A stretch of DNA of 64,000 bases from Sipunculus nudus (Eukaryota > Annelida > Sipuncula > Golfingiida > Sipunculidae): positions 23,522,367-23,586,366 of the forward strand of contig CM049308.1 of assembly GCA_026874595.1 (NCBI GenBank), written 5' to 3'. The stretch's first letter is position 1; the number at the start of each line of letters is the position of its first letter. The notes below the pieces were generated by a model. The model did not search any database and was not told the origin of the DNA. It saw only the letters and a program-made list of their open reading frames with translations. Below are positions 14,240 to 24,806 of the stretch, one piece after another. The translations under genes and the position numbers were made by a program.

Positions 14240-14965
14240 CCTGCTGCGGGAAAGTGTGCGAGAAGCTACAGAAAGTGTGCAAAGCTGCAGGAAGTGTGCG
14301 AGAAGGCTGCCAGAAAGTGTGCAAGAAGGCTGCGATAAAGTGTGCGAGAAGGCTGCAGGAAAGTGTGCGAGAAGCTGCAGAAAGTGTGCGTGGCTGCGGG
14401 AAGTGTGCGAGAAGGCTGCGGGAAAGTGTGCGAGAAGGCTGCAGGAAAAGGGCTGCGGGAACATTGGTTGCAGCAAGCCTGCAGCAAGGTTGCCGCAAAC
14501 TAATTTGCATGGCAAATTGTGACCTTGCTGCAAGCTTGCTGCAAAGCTGCGGGAAAGTGTGCGAGAAGCTGCAGAAAGTGTGCAAGGCTGCAGGAAGTGT
14601 GAGAGAAGGCTGCAGGAAAGTGTGCAAGAAGGCAGCGGGAAAGTGTGCGAGAAGCTGCAGGAAGTGTGCAAGGCTGCGGGAAAGTGTGCAAGAAGGCTGC
14701 GGGAAAGTGTGCGAGAAGGCTGCGGGAAAGTGTGCGAGAAGGCTGCGGGAAAGTGTGCGAGAAGCTGCAGGAAGTGTGCAAGGCTGCAGGAAGTGTGCGA
14801 GAAGGCTGCAGGAAAGTGTGCGAGAAGGCTGCAGGAAAAGGGCTGCGGGAACATTGGTTGCAGCAAGCCTGCAGCAAGGTTGCCGCAAACTAATTTGCAT
14901 GGCAAATTGTGACCTTGCTGCAAGGTTGCTGCAAAGTTGCAGCAAGTTTGCAGCAACAGTGTGCG
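14240..14965. repeat. GC-rich tandem array with a 390-bp higher-order unit
   Basis: Short units (GCTGC(G/A)GGAAAGTGTGCGAGAAG and variants) fill two blocks, each closed by GGCTGCGGGAACATTGG, GCAGCAAGCCTGCAGCAAGG and AATTTGCATGGCAAATTGTG. CTGCAGGAAAAGGGCTGCGG occurs at 14439 and 14829, a 390-bp offset. The absence of stop codons in the units keeps several frames open on both strands. Confidence 0.88.
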
Positions 14966-15469
14966 GCAAGCTCCTTTTTTGCTAAGGGTGATGTTCTGCT
15001 AATTTTGAATTTCCTGCTGGTTACCACACAGCATGAAAGTTAATCAGGATGTGTGAATTAGCTGCACACTACTCTTACTCATGATGGATGACTGGAACAT
15101 GCTGAACTGACAGAATGAGTTCATGATAATGTTTAAATATAACAGGGTATGATACTCTCTCTTGGCTTTCACTTTCTCTGGTTGATTTTTTTAAAAGATG
15201 GTAGGATTCTTCAATTAAGAAAATTTTAAAATGTTAAACATTTGTTAACCAACTTTATTCATTTTTCCAAAATATAAATCTTTAAACTGAAAAATCTTTT
15301 ACTGTCAGTAAATGCCAGCAAGATAAATTGGAAAATTAACCTTTCTCTTAAAGTATTTTACATTGTATTAAATAAAGGTACCCAATTGACATTTCTGATT
15401 TTTAATAGTATGTAAGATAAAAATTTTTCTAAATTTCACTTTTGAAATCTATATATATTATACTAAGTA

Positions 15470-15865
15470 AGTTAAAATTAGTGCAGGACTCAAAGCTGGG
15501 AGGTCCTGAGCTCAAATCTCAGCCGAGGCAGTGAGATTATAATTATCACAGCTGACCCAAATCTCAGCCGAGGCAGTGAGATTATAATTATCACAGCTGA
15601 CCCCTACCCAAGTTGAGCGCTCTGCAGGATTAGTGGGAAGGCAATATCCTACAGCAGTGTATCACTGACAAAAATGCAAGGAAAATTACACACCAAGGAA
15701 CTGCAGGTGCGGTGGACAGCGGGCCTAGGTTGCACTGGGATACAAAGAGTCCCAAACTGAAATGGAACTCTGCAGATGTACATACTTAGATTAAAAATTA
15801 GATAAGAGAGCAATAAAAAATGGAGGCGGTAACCTCCACCAAAAAAATCTTTAAAAAATAGAAAA
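15470..15865 (+). mobile_element. tRNA-derived SINE with an internal 45-bp duplication
   Basis: Contains a B-box-like GAGCTCAAATCTC, GAGCGCTCTGCAGGATTA, AACTCTGCAGATGTACAT and a 3' hairpin GGAGGCGGTAACCTCCACC followed by an A-rich tail. It matches the SINE at 51105-51498 on the opposite strand. A 45-bp block beginning AAATCTCAGCCGAGG is perfectly duplicated at 15514 and 15559. The central domain is shorter and more diverged than in the 51-kb copy. Confidence 0.72.
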
Positions 15866-16340
15866 AAAATTAATCAATAAATCAATCTTAATCTCTAGAT
15901 ATAATTGCTCACTTTGTGTACTAAAGAAACTCTATTATCAGACATTTGTTTTTATATATACATATTTTTTTTATATATACAAACTGATTTATTAACACCT
16001 AGTTGTTTCATTACAGCATTTACCCTCCAAAAAGACAGACAGGTGTACCACACGGATCTTTTACCTGCAAAACTACAGAGACATATTTATGAGGCTCACC
16101 TTCCTCTTTATCATCTAAGCATAATATATTCATAGCATAATACAATGATGTAATTACCCCAGACAGAGGAATTATAGCCTAAATTAAAATCAAATTGTGC
16201 CCAATGAAAGGGGGATGAACACCCTTTAAATAACACCATCACCTCGCTAAATAAGCCCCCCCCCCCCCCACTAAAATTTCTCTATCCATCCCTGAAAGTA
16301 CACTCCTTCAGTAGTAGTTACCCACTAATGTCAACCAAGA

Positions 16341-16719
16341 CATCCTTTCATGTAAGTGCTGCTTTGTACTGCAAGGTTCTCTGATTAAGACACCAGGGTG
16401 TGCATAGAGTACAGAATAAGTCCAATGAGAGTGAAGTATTGTATTTTGCAACCAGCCCAAAGTTTAAACATGTAACACCTGCTCTCATTGGTCTGATAAA
16501 ACTGTTTCTGGCACAGGGCCAAGAATCAGACCAATGAGAGCATGTGTCCCAGTGTATTCAGACCAATGACAGCAGCTGTCGCATCTTTAAAATTTGGGCT
16601 GGATGCAAAAGGCAATAAAATGCTCTCACTGATCTGATGACAATTCTTTACTTTGTGCGCACCCTGGTGTTCTTGCCCAGGGGACCTTGCCATACAAAGC
16701 AGCATTACATGAAAGGATG
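16341..16719. mobile_element. 379-bp near-palindromic foldback element
   Basis: CATCCTTTCATGTAA at 16341 is mirrored by TTACATGAAAGGATG at 16705-16719. Pairing continues through GCTGCTTTGTA, GACACCAGGGTG/CACCCTGGTGTTC, CCAGCCCAAA/TTTGGGCTGG and CTCATTGGTCTGAT/ATCAGACCAATGAG toward a centre near 16530. Arms are about 185 bp with moderate divergence. No ORF; a clear TSD was not seen. Confidence 0.75.
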
Positions 16720-16989
16720 TATGAGATACCTGAAGTGTATTACCACTGCGTATGGAGCATAACCTGAAAATATTTTACCTCCAAGCAAACATAAAGTGAA
16801 AATATTTGCAGTGATTGATTCGTGATTACATTGAACATCTGGTTGCGAGCTATACAAAGATCAGTTGCTGAATACATCCGCAAGGAAAGCTGGAATACAT
16901 TTCACTTTCACTCTTCTGCTTGCATGTGCAAAATATTAGTTCATCATTAATTAGTGTTACACAAAGAGTTTTCACATGCACCTCTTTTA

Positions 16990-19740
16990 CTGAGGTCTTT
17001 GAAAAATTAATTTAAATACATACCTTATGAAGGGCAAACTGCAATCCAGACAGAGAAAAAAACATCTGTTCTGACAGCCCTTAGAAGAGCATGATATTGT
17101 GAATGGATCAAATTCACTCTGATTATGGAATCAATTAATTCAATTTAAATCCAGAATGAGGCTATATGATATGTAAAATATTAGTGGGACCTATTCAAAT
17201 ATCAGGTAAGTTAAATATACTTGAATTATTGTTTCCATCTTTTAATATTATGGTATCTGCCATTATGGTATTTTAAAACAGTTTGCTTACTCCTGGACAC
17301 GAGTGGAAGTAAATTTGCACTGATAATCTCCATTAAACTTTTTACCCTTCTGCATAAATTACTGCTAAAAGGCTTATGATACCAACCAGTTCTACGGTCA
17401 GGTGGCCAAAGAAATAACAGAAAGTGTGCTCACTCTGTAAATAAATGAACAGTTTGAAATCCCTTCACAGACTGCCTGTTTAAGGAATTTTACTTTTTAA
17501 CTTATACCTTGGTCAGAAGAGGTATTTGCACTCTGTTTAGAGCACTCTAACTTCTCAAGGTCCCCATCAAAGTTAACTATATATCATGAGGGTCAATGTA
17601 TTTTTTTTTCTTATGCCTGCCAATGACATTTTCCACATATTTTCTTCATGACAGATATAATTATTAGTCCACCACATGATGTGTATAAAGAGTGTTTTCG
17701 TCACTGTATCATCTATTATGTCTTGTAGTTTTCCAACCATAGCATCACGCTTGGTCACAGGTGTGTGAACCAACTCTGACTAATTTGTCTGACTGTTAAT
17801 ATACAGACCAAATCCAAAAATGTACCGTGAAAAATCTGCCATATTCTGTTTAACTTAAATCTTAGTTACCCAATTCCCTTTTACATACTTAAGGTAGCAT
17901 TTCTGGCAAAAACACCTACATTTAAAATCAATAAAAAATTAAGCAGATGCATATTATATCCCATAAAATAAATATCATTAAAAAAATAGTATATAGCTCT
18001 TACAAATGGTATATGTATTTATGAAATTCACATTCATTTTCCTATTAAATGTAACTTGACATTTTTGAAAACTTTAAATTTTTTAATGGTAAACAATTTT
18101 AAGCAACCAGTAATATCAAACCACTTCTTAATTGGCTAATACCAAATATGATACCATCTCAATCATTTTTTTTTATTTTCTGTATCATGTTTCTCTCTAA
18201 CTTTGAATTGAATTTTAATTTTTCATATGAAAATAAAGTTAATTTTCAAAATAACATTTACCAACAGGGAGAATACTTATACGCCAGGTTTAAATGATAA
18301 ATATATACTCCATGGATATAATATTAATTATAAATGACTTCTGAGCTAATTAAAAAAAAAAAAACTCTGTTACTGATGTCTTTGAAAATTAATTTAAACA
18401 TCTGATACCGGGAAAACTGCAATCCAGACAGAAAAAAAAATCTGTTCTGACAGCCCTTACAAGAGAATGATATTGTGAATGGATCAAATAAAATCTGATT
18501 ATGGAAACAATTCCATTTCAATCCAGAATGAGCCTATATGATATGTAAATTATTAAAGGGACCCTTTCACATATCAGGTATGTTAAATATACTTGAATTA
18601 TCGTTTCTTCCTTATAATATTATGGTCTCTGCCATTATGGTATTTTAAAACAGTTTGCTTACTCTTGGACACAAGTGGAAGTAAATTTTCACTGATTATC
18701 TCCATTAAATTTCTTACCCTCCTCCTAAATTACTGCTAAATGGCTTATGATATCAACCAGTTCTGTGGTCAGGTGGCCAAAGACATAACATAAAGTATGC
18801 TTACTCTATCAATAACTTAGATTTGAAATCCCTTCACAGACTGCCTGCTTAGGAAATTTTACTTTTTAACATATACCTTGAAGGAGATATTTACACTCTG
18901 TTGACAGCACTCTAACTTCTCAAGGTCCTCATCAAGGTTAACTATATATCATGAGGGTCAATGTATTTTATTTTCTTAAGGCTGTCAATGACATTTTCCA
19001 CATATTTTCTTCATGACAGATATAATTATTAGTCCCCAATGTGATGTGTATAAAGAGTGTTTTCGTCACCGTATAATCTATTATGTCTTGTAGTTATCCA
19101 ACCAAAGCATCACGCTTGGTCACAGGTGCGTGAACCAACTCTGACTAATTGGTCTGACTGTTAATATACACACCTAGAGACCAAAGCCAAAAATGTGTCA
19201 TGAAAAATGCACCATATTCTGTTTAACTTAAATCTTAGTTACTTAATTCTCCTTTACATACTGAAGGTAGCATTCCTGGCAAAAACACCTAAATTTAAAA
19301 TCAATCAAAAATTAAACAGATGCATATTATATCCCATAAATATATATCATTTTTAAAAAAGTACAGAGATCTTACTAATGGTATATGTATTTATGAAATT
19401 CACATTCATTTTCCTATTGAATTCAACATTTTTGAAAACTTTAAATTTTTGAATGGTAAACATTTTTAAGCAACCAGTAATATCAAACCACTTTTTAATT
19501 CGCTAATATCAAATATGATACCATCTAAATCATTTTTTTTTATTTTCTGTATCATGTTTCTCTCTAACTTTGAATTGAATTTTAATTGTTAAAATTTCAT
19601 ATGAAAATAAAGTTAATTTCAAAATAACATTTACCAACAGAGTGAACACCATACACCAGGTTTAAAATGATAAATATATACTTCATGGATATAATATTAA
19701 TTATTAATGACTTCTGAGCTGATTTTTTTTTCAAATGGAA
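16990..19740. repeat. Tandem duplication, unit about 1.375 kb
   Basis: GCAATCCAGACAG at 17041 and 18419; TCTGTTCTGACAGCCCTTA, CATCACGCTTGGTCACAGGT, TTCTCTCTAACTTTGAATTG and GACTTCTGAGCT (18336, 19709) occur in order in both units at offsets of 1373-1378 bp. No ORF is conserved between the units, so it looks non-coding. Confidence 0.9.
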
Positions 19741-21177
19741 TTTGCCAGCGATGCTACCTTAAATGAATTCTAATTAATATTAAATACCCACTTTTAAAAA
19801 GTTATGATGGGAAAAACATGAATTGGAATAGCCACTGAAACACTTGACATTTGGCAAGAGCCCATTTTATACTTATACTGATGAATAAAACTTTACACAA
19901 ATAACTCTTGAGGTCCACTTTATACATGTTGGTATAAAATTAATATTTGACCTATTACACAAACATCTAATTTTATCTTAAAATCATACATTCAGATATT
20001 CATATGTAACTACATATCATGTATATTCACATTGACCTGGAAGGGAAATGAAGAAAGTATTGTATAGTACATTAGGTGATACTGAAAAAATAGGCTAAAC
20101 TGACTACTAAATTGTGATTGAATGATGTACCAAGGTCACTACTAAACTCTGATTGAAAAGATACGCTGAAGTCCCTTCTAAACTGTGACTGATAGATTTG
20201 CTAAAGTCACTACTAAATTGTAATTGAAAATATACGCCAAATTCACCACCAAACTGTGACTGACTTTACACATAAAACTATGAATAATTTGTCTTGCCTT
20301 ATAAAGTCACTGAGAGTGAATATGCAAATACTCATATAAAAAAAATTCCTGTATATTTTACCTATGTAATATGGTGTTAGCTCAATTGTTTGTTCTGTGT
20401 GCAATATTCCATGCATACAACATGAATAGGACCACTCCCAAGATGAACTAAGTAGCAGTCTGATATGACACTGTGTACAGACCAAACTTTTTACCTCAAT
20501 CAGACAAGAGAGCCAGACCCACTACACAGGATGGCAAAACACATGGGGAGCCAGATAGTCAGGTCGCCTTTTTGGAATCTTCCGTTGGCTTTTGGAGCAT
20601 CATAAAAAATTTGTCAATTTTGAATTAAATACTTTTTTTTTAAATAACATCATATGTCTTCATATGTATGATGCCTGACAGAACATTTGTAGGGCTTCAA
20701 CTAGCGGCAGCCTGCCACCAAAACATCAATTTTTAATCAACGTTGAGGTGGCGGTACAAGCTTTTGGGTTCGCAGCAATTCTAGTATATGCAGATGTGCA
20801 CGCCATTTTTTATATATGGAACTTTTTAAGACATGCACTTAAACATTTGTATACTTATAATGTATGAGGTAGTAGGCACTGGTCATTTTCAGTGACAAGT
20901 GCTCACCTGTACCTACTGTCAGAAACTCCAATTTCTGAAGGACTCCCAGAGGCAAGTGTTCAAATGAGATTTCAAGCAGCATAGAAGTATTCCCTCACAT
21001 TCCTGAAAGCCTGTAAAGGGGTAGGATTGCTGATCACCATTCTAATGGGCACATATGTACACTATACTAGGGCATGCATAAAATGATATATACTATAAAA
21101 CTGCTTCTTTGCATTTCATTAGAATAGGTCTTTGGTACTGTCTACTGAGCTGTAATCCTATAAATGAATTAAAAGTT
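19741..21177. other. Non-coding stretch
   Basis: Only the 36-bp tandem repeat at 20095-20268 stands out. Confidence 0.6.
20095..20268. repeat. 36-bp tandem repeat, five units
   Basis: ACTACTAAATTGTGATTGAA-like cores occur at about 20103, 20139, 20175, 20211 and 20246, with spacers such as GATACGCTGAAGTC. Confidence 0.8.
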
Positions 21178-21481
21178 TTATTTTTAGTTTTTTTTCTTAA
21201 TTTTTTTGTTGTTGGAGGTAATCAATTTTTTTTTTGCAAGCTTAAGAATATGTCCTCTCCATGCTTAGTTAATTATAAGTATATGTACATCTGCAGATTT
21301 CCATTCCGGTTTTGTACCACATGACAGGGTAATATTACATGTTTCCACTCAACCAGGCCTGGTGACTACTGCACCTGTCATCCCCACTGCTTTTTTGTGA
21401 GCGAAACATGGCCTTTGGGCACAGCCTTCAGAGGTGGATCCAGGATTTGGGAAAAGGGGGGGTCCAACCAAGGAGGACTAA

Positions 21482-23513
21482 AGTCAAGTGACCCATGGGT
21501 CATGACGCTCAGCTGACAAGCATGACCTGTATTTAAAGCCTTCCCCAACACCTGTCCTGCTATGGTATCAAAGGGCAAGCATAACAATAATTGTATAACT
21601 ATAACATTATATGTGAACTGTTAGATTACTATTTAAGTGAAGGCCTTGTATCAATTAACTGAGTGAAACTGGAAAACATTTTTAGGAACAACAGTTAACA
21701 GGATTTTGTGATCAGACCAGGAACTCTCTATTGCAGAAGTTGATGTATTAGGGAAGTTTGAAAACACAAGATCAATAATACTGCCATGATCATTTGTGTT
21801 TTCCGTCATAAGCGGCTGACATTGAAGAAGATGTGAGAGATCATCCAATACACAAGTATTTTTTTTATTACTGACATCAATGTTGAAATCTCCCATAACT
21901 ATCAATGGTTTTTGTGTGTCCACAAATGTTAAAAGCTCTTCATGTTTTGAAAGGTCTGTCTGTTTAGATTGTGGTGATCTGTATATACTAATCAGTTGCA
22001 AGGTAGATGTTGGTTGATTTATTAATAACACCGTTGCATTAATCTTACCACTTGACCTGTGATGCATTTCAACAAATGGGTATAGATGTTCATTCACATA
22101 AAATGCTAATCCATAGGGTAATCGTTTGGTTGCATGTGTCGTACCCATATTGAGATGGCCATTTCTGATCAGTTTGAAATGTTGGATAAAATATGAATCA
22201 TCAGTATCAGATGAGCATAGGCGTGTTTCAGCTAAAGCAATAATGTGAGAATTGAGGATATGGCAATCAGATGTAATATCTTTGAAATGTGAATGGAGAG
22301 ATCCTGTATTATGGAATATTATTTTGAGTACATCATTTGGTATTGTTATTGGTGACATGAAATTTAGAGTAAGTTTGGCCTCGTGACGTAGCCTTGCCAT
22401 CTCATTTGTCACCTGTGGATCAGTTGTTATTTTGCATTCATTTAAATTTAATATGTATAAACCATTCATTTTTCTCACCCTGCTGAATGCAACATAATGT
22501 CCATGCATCAGTTTTCTTGTGCTTGTCATGTCAACAACCACTTGATCAAGTGAACTACCTTGTGCTTTCCATATTGTTTTAGCAGCACCTATCTTCAAAG
22601 GGAATTGTGAACGAGTTACCAGTATATGTCGCCTTCCTGTATGGAAGATGTGTTTAATCACAAACAGTGGTGTCCATGATTTTGGTATGGCTGGATTGTA
22701 AAACGCAGCGTAATTTCTCCTAGTGTCTGACCCAATGTCAACATTTTCAAACTCGACCCAAAGAATGCTCTGAACAGTTTTGCTGGAACAGTTTTTGCTG
22801 TGAATGTACTGTATATATTTCAAAACACAGGAACAACCACTTGTTATTCCATCATGAACAGCAACATTGCAGGTGATATCATATGTTAAACCAACAGCTA
22901 TCTGAATCTCAAAATAATTATGGTTTTTCCCCTGTTGGCAGGTGGGCTGCATGTGACAGATGGAAGGTTTGGGATGAAAGGTTCAGCTCAAAGTTTGTCC
23001 AAAATGGTTTTCTAAGAAGTGGGTCCTGTGACTTTCACATCTAACCTTGAGACCGAACAATAAATAATGTTCTTCCTCTGTTGGTTGATGATCCATACTT
23101 GGAAGATGGAAGGTTTGGGATGAAAAGTCTGACTTGAAATGCATCCACAACTTTTTTCAAGAAGCTGGTCCTGTGACATTGACCTTTGACCCTAAGACCT
23201 AATTATCAAAAGGTTGGTTCCTCTATTGACATGTAAGGTTTGGGATGATTATTTTGGCTATAAGAATTAATTCTGGGAGGTGCAAACATACCCCGTAACT
23301 CAGAGAATATAGGTCACAGTGACCTAATTTCAGATCTGCAAGGAGATCTTTTTAGAACCTCTAAGACTGCAAAGGGTTCATGTATCTAGCCCTTACAGTT
23401 ACAATTTGTGCCCTGCTAATGGCCGGACGGCTGGCCGGACGGACGGACAGACGGAAGGACAATGGACAAAGACCCATCGCTAAAGCCCAGCATGACTGAA
23501 AGTCAGCTGAGCT
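21482..23513 (-). mobile_element. Helentron-type Helitron, internally truncated
   Basis: Read on the minus strand, the insert begins TTTAGCTCAGCTGACTTTC, passes a GTCC-rich microsatellite (plus strand GGACGGACGGACAGAC near 23430) and ends after the palindrome ATGACCCATGGGTCAT about 12 nt before the 3' edge. It contains the coding remnant at 21651-22952. The insertion fell in an A-run of the host TIR element (CTAA/AAAAA), as expected for elements that insert between T and T. The replication initiator (HUH) domain and most helicase motifs are missing, so it is not autonomous. Part of the 5' region (about 22953-23280) resembles the GGAAGATGGAAGGTTTGGGATGAAA repeat also seen near 49080-49250. Confidence 0.78.
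21651..22952 (-). CDS. Helentron protein fragment: Pif1-like helicase C-terminus plus EEP endonuclease
   Basis: A 433-codon uninterrupted frame. Residues about 20-170 match the end of Pif1-family helicases: GLTYDITCNVAVHDGITSG, SQFPLKIGAAKTIWKAQGSS (115-134) and the motif VI-like YVAFSRVRKMNGLYIL (153-168). Residues about 208-425 form an endonuclease/exonuclease/phosphatase domain with a complete set of catalytic signatures: N215, E242 in ALAETRL, Y324 in SIYRSP, D355/N357 in MGDFNID, D394, and D414/H415 in SWSDHK. In the Helitron family, a C-terminal AP-like endonuclease after the helicase is diagnostic of Helentrons. The Walker motifs and Rep domain are absent. The first Met is arbitrary because the frame is 5'-truncated. 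The lack of stops suggests a fairly young insertion. Confidence 0.88.
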   Translation of the reverse strand: MQPTCQQGKNHNYFEIQIAVGLTYDITCNVAVHDGITSGCSCVLKYIQYIHSKNCSSKTVQSILWVEFENVDIGSDTRRNYAAFYNPAIPKSWTPLFVIKHIFHTGRRHILVTRSQFPLKIGAAKTIWKAQGSSLDQVVVDMTSTRKLMHGHYVAFSRVRKMNGLYILNLNECKITTDPQVTNEMARLRHEAKLTLNFMSPITIPNDVLKIIFHNTGSLHSHFKDITSDCHILNSHIIALAETRLCSSDTDDSYFIQHFKLIRNGHLNMGTTHATKRLPYGLAFYVNEHLYPFVEMHHRSSGKINATVLLINQPTSTLQLISIYRSPQSKQTDLSKHEELLTFVDTQKPLIVMGDFNIDVSNKKNTCVLDDLSHLLQCQPLMTENTNDHGSIIDLVFSNFPNTSTSAIESSWSDHKILLTVVPKNVFQFHSVN

Positions 23514-24282
23514 AAAAAACCTAAAAAAAGATCACCAGGTCCGGAAAAGGGGAGTCCAGGGTGCAAAATTTTGTCTGAAACCCTAAAAGCTTGCAGCAGA
23601 TGAAAAAGGGAGGGTCCAGACCCTCTGGACCCCTCCCCTGGATCCGCTTCTGGCCTTCTTTTTAAGGATACAGAGCGCACACCCTATGTGGGGGCCCGAC
23701 CTTAAAAAAAAACCACACTGCCTTGGCTGAGTTTTGAACTCAAAATACCCTTAGCTTTCTGGGTGTCTTAAAGCAAATTGAGTACTGATAATGACATTAC
23801 AGTTGGTTTCCGAAGTGTTTCAGTTTGAATTGATTCAAACAGCATTGTAAAGGTCGTCTCTGGGCTATGTGAACCCTTAAAAATGGCTGTACATTTATAA
23901 CACGAGTCAAGTATATTCACAATGGCCCCTGCCATGTGTCAAATAATGTCACATACATTTTGTGTTGTGTAGAACTGACCCTGTGCCCTTGTGAATAAAA
24001 CCAGTTTCAAAACCTATTCCAAAATTCAGTTGCTGAACCTGCAATTTAAAGATGGCCTCCCATCTACCAACTTTTCTGCCAATTTTTACAAATCTTGCCG
24101 GAAAATCAGCTGCAAAATTCTTGACAATGTCAAAGATTTTTCAGCTTATTTTTATCCAACCCAGAGCTGTATAACCCCTGCCCAGCACCTTAACAGCTAG
24201 GGTGGCACTTTGTATTCATTATATATTGATTTTAAGGATTCCATAAAAATAATATTATTTTTTTTCATAATTCTTCTCTTAC

Positions 24283-24647
24283 CTGTGACATATATTTTAC
24301 CATCGATGACATCAGCTGTACATCGGCATCGAGGACGCACTAGGGATCCCTTCCACATCCACTGATTTAACCTCGAATCAAACATGATACACTGATTCAA
24401 GATGGCCCCTGTTTGAAAGTTCCGTCCTCCAATAACGTAAATATAATTGTCCAATGTGACCACTTGAAAAGCAGTCAGGTCCTTCAATCTTGGCATTCCC
24501 ATCTGGCTTAACTTCGGAATAAGTCGACTTTGCCTGCTTTTATCCACGAGAAGGTACTGTATTCTTGTGCTTCCAGCGGCCCGGTTGAACAGCACCACAA
24601 ACTGGTTTGCTTCTTCTGTATGGGATGACATCTTCGCAACATCCATT
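24283..24647 (-). CDS. Internal exon encoding kelch repeats (partial gene)
   Basis: On the minus strand this 365-nt exon is bounded by a pyrimidine-rich acceptor TTTTATCTACAG at 24648 and a strong donor ACAG|GTAAGA at 24283/24282. The product contains kelch signatures: LDNYIYVIGG, then LNQWMWKGSLVRPR and VIDGKIYVTG, which end one blade and start the next. The kelch glycine pair and the downstream Trp are present. Kelch blades form a beta-propeller, often the substrate arm of BTB-Cullin3 ligases (KLHL proteins), but no BTB or BACK exon was recognised here. The exon ends in phase 1. Neighbouring sequence downstream on this strand is occupied by the nested transposons at 21.2-23.8 kb, so the next exon probably lies outside or further away. 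Confidence 0.75.
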
Positions 24648-24806
24648 CTGTAGATAAAAGCAAGATCACATACAATTATATAGATGACATATTTTAACAT
24701 GAAACTTTAATTATCCTATAATTTGTTCATCTTGGGAAAAGCAATATTTTTTCTTTTTTTATTTTTCTTATTTCATATGTTCATTATTAAGTTGATAAAT
24801 ATTAAG

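Larger units (their letters stand above)
12734..14988. mobile_element. 2.25-kb TIR element with GC-rich subterminal tandem repeats, 5-bp TSD
   Basis: The left end CCCTTAGCAAAATGAAAAG then TTTGCCGC..TTGCTGCAA is mirrored at the right end (TTGCAGCAAC..GCGGCAAGC, TTTTTTGCTAAGGG, ending 14988). The two ends are alike over about 55 bp. The flanking pentamer TGATG occurs at 12729-12733 and 14989-14993. Subterminal regions are repeat arrays: a 63-bp unit on the left (12.96-13.13 kb) and GCTGCGGGAAAGTGTGCGAG-type units on the right (14.24-14.96 kb). The middle 1.1 kb is AT-rich with no recognisable transposase. Superfamily not assigned. Confidence 0.7.
21429..23652. mobile_element. TIR element (CAGGGGCGGATCC family, 5-bp TSD) interrupted by a Helentron
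   Basis: The left end CAGAGGTGGATCCAGG and right end CCTGGATCCGCTTCTG are inverted, and the flanks are GCCTT on both sides (21424-21428, 23653-23657). The left arm runs to about 21482 (GGAGGACTAA) and resumes at about 23514 (AAAAAACCTAAAAAAAG), matching intact copies at 37382-37580 and 52711-52899. It was non-autonomous before the inner insertion. The CAG terminus is hAT-like, but the 5-bp TSD is not the standard 8 bp. Confidence 0.85.
21178..23790 (-). mobile_element. tRNA-derived SINE split by a nested insertion
   Basis: The two halves match the SINE at 51105-51498. 21178-21428 holds the 3' tail (TTGGAGGTAATC-type hairpin remnant), TACATCTGCAGATTTCC and CAGGCCTGGTGACTACTGCACC. 23653 to about 23790 holds the continuation AGAGCGCAC..GGGGCCCGACC and a tRNA-like head with GAGTTTTGAACTC on the plus strand. 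The interruption starts in GCCTT and resumes with GCCTT. Outer ends are approximate; no outer TSD was resolved. Confidence 0.72.

Noticed and set aside
14147-14985. Long overlapping open frames (up to 269 codons) as protein-coding genes
   Set aside because: They are by-products of a stop-free tandem repeat inside a TIR element; several frames on both strands are open at once and the products are low-complexity.
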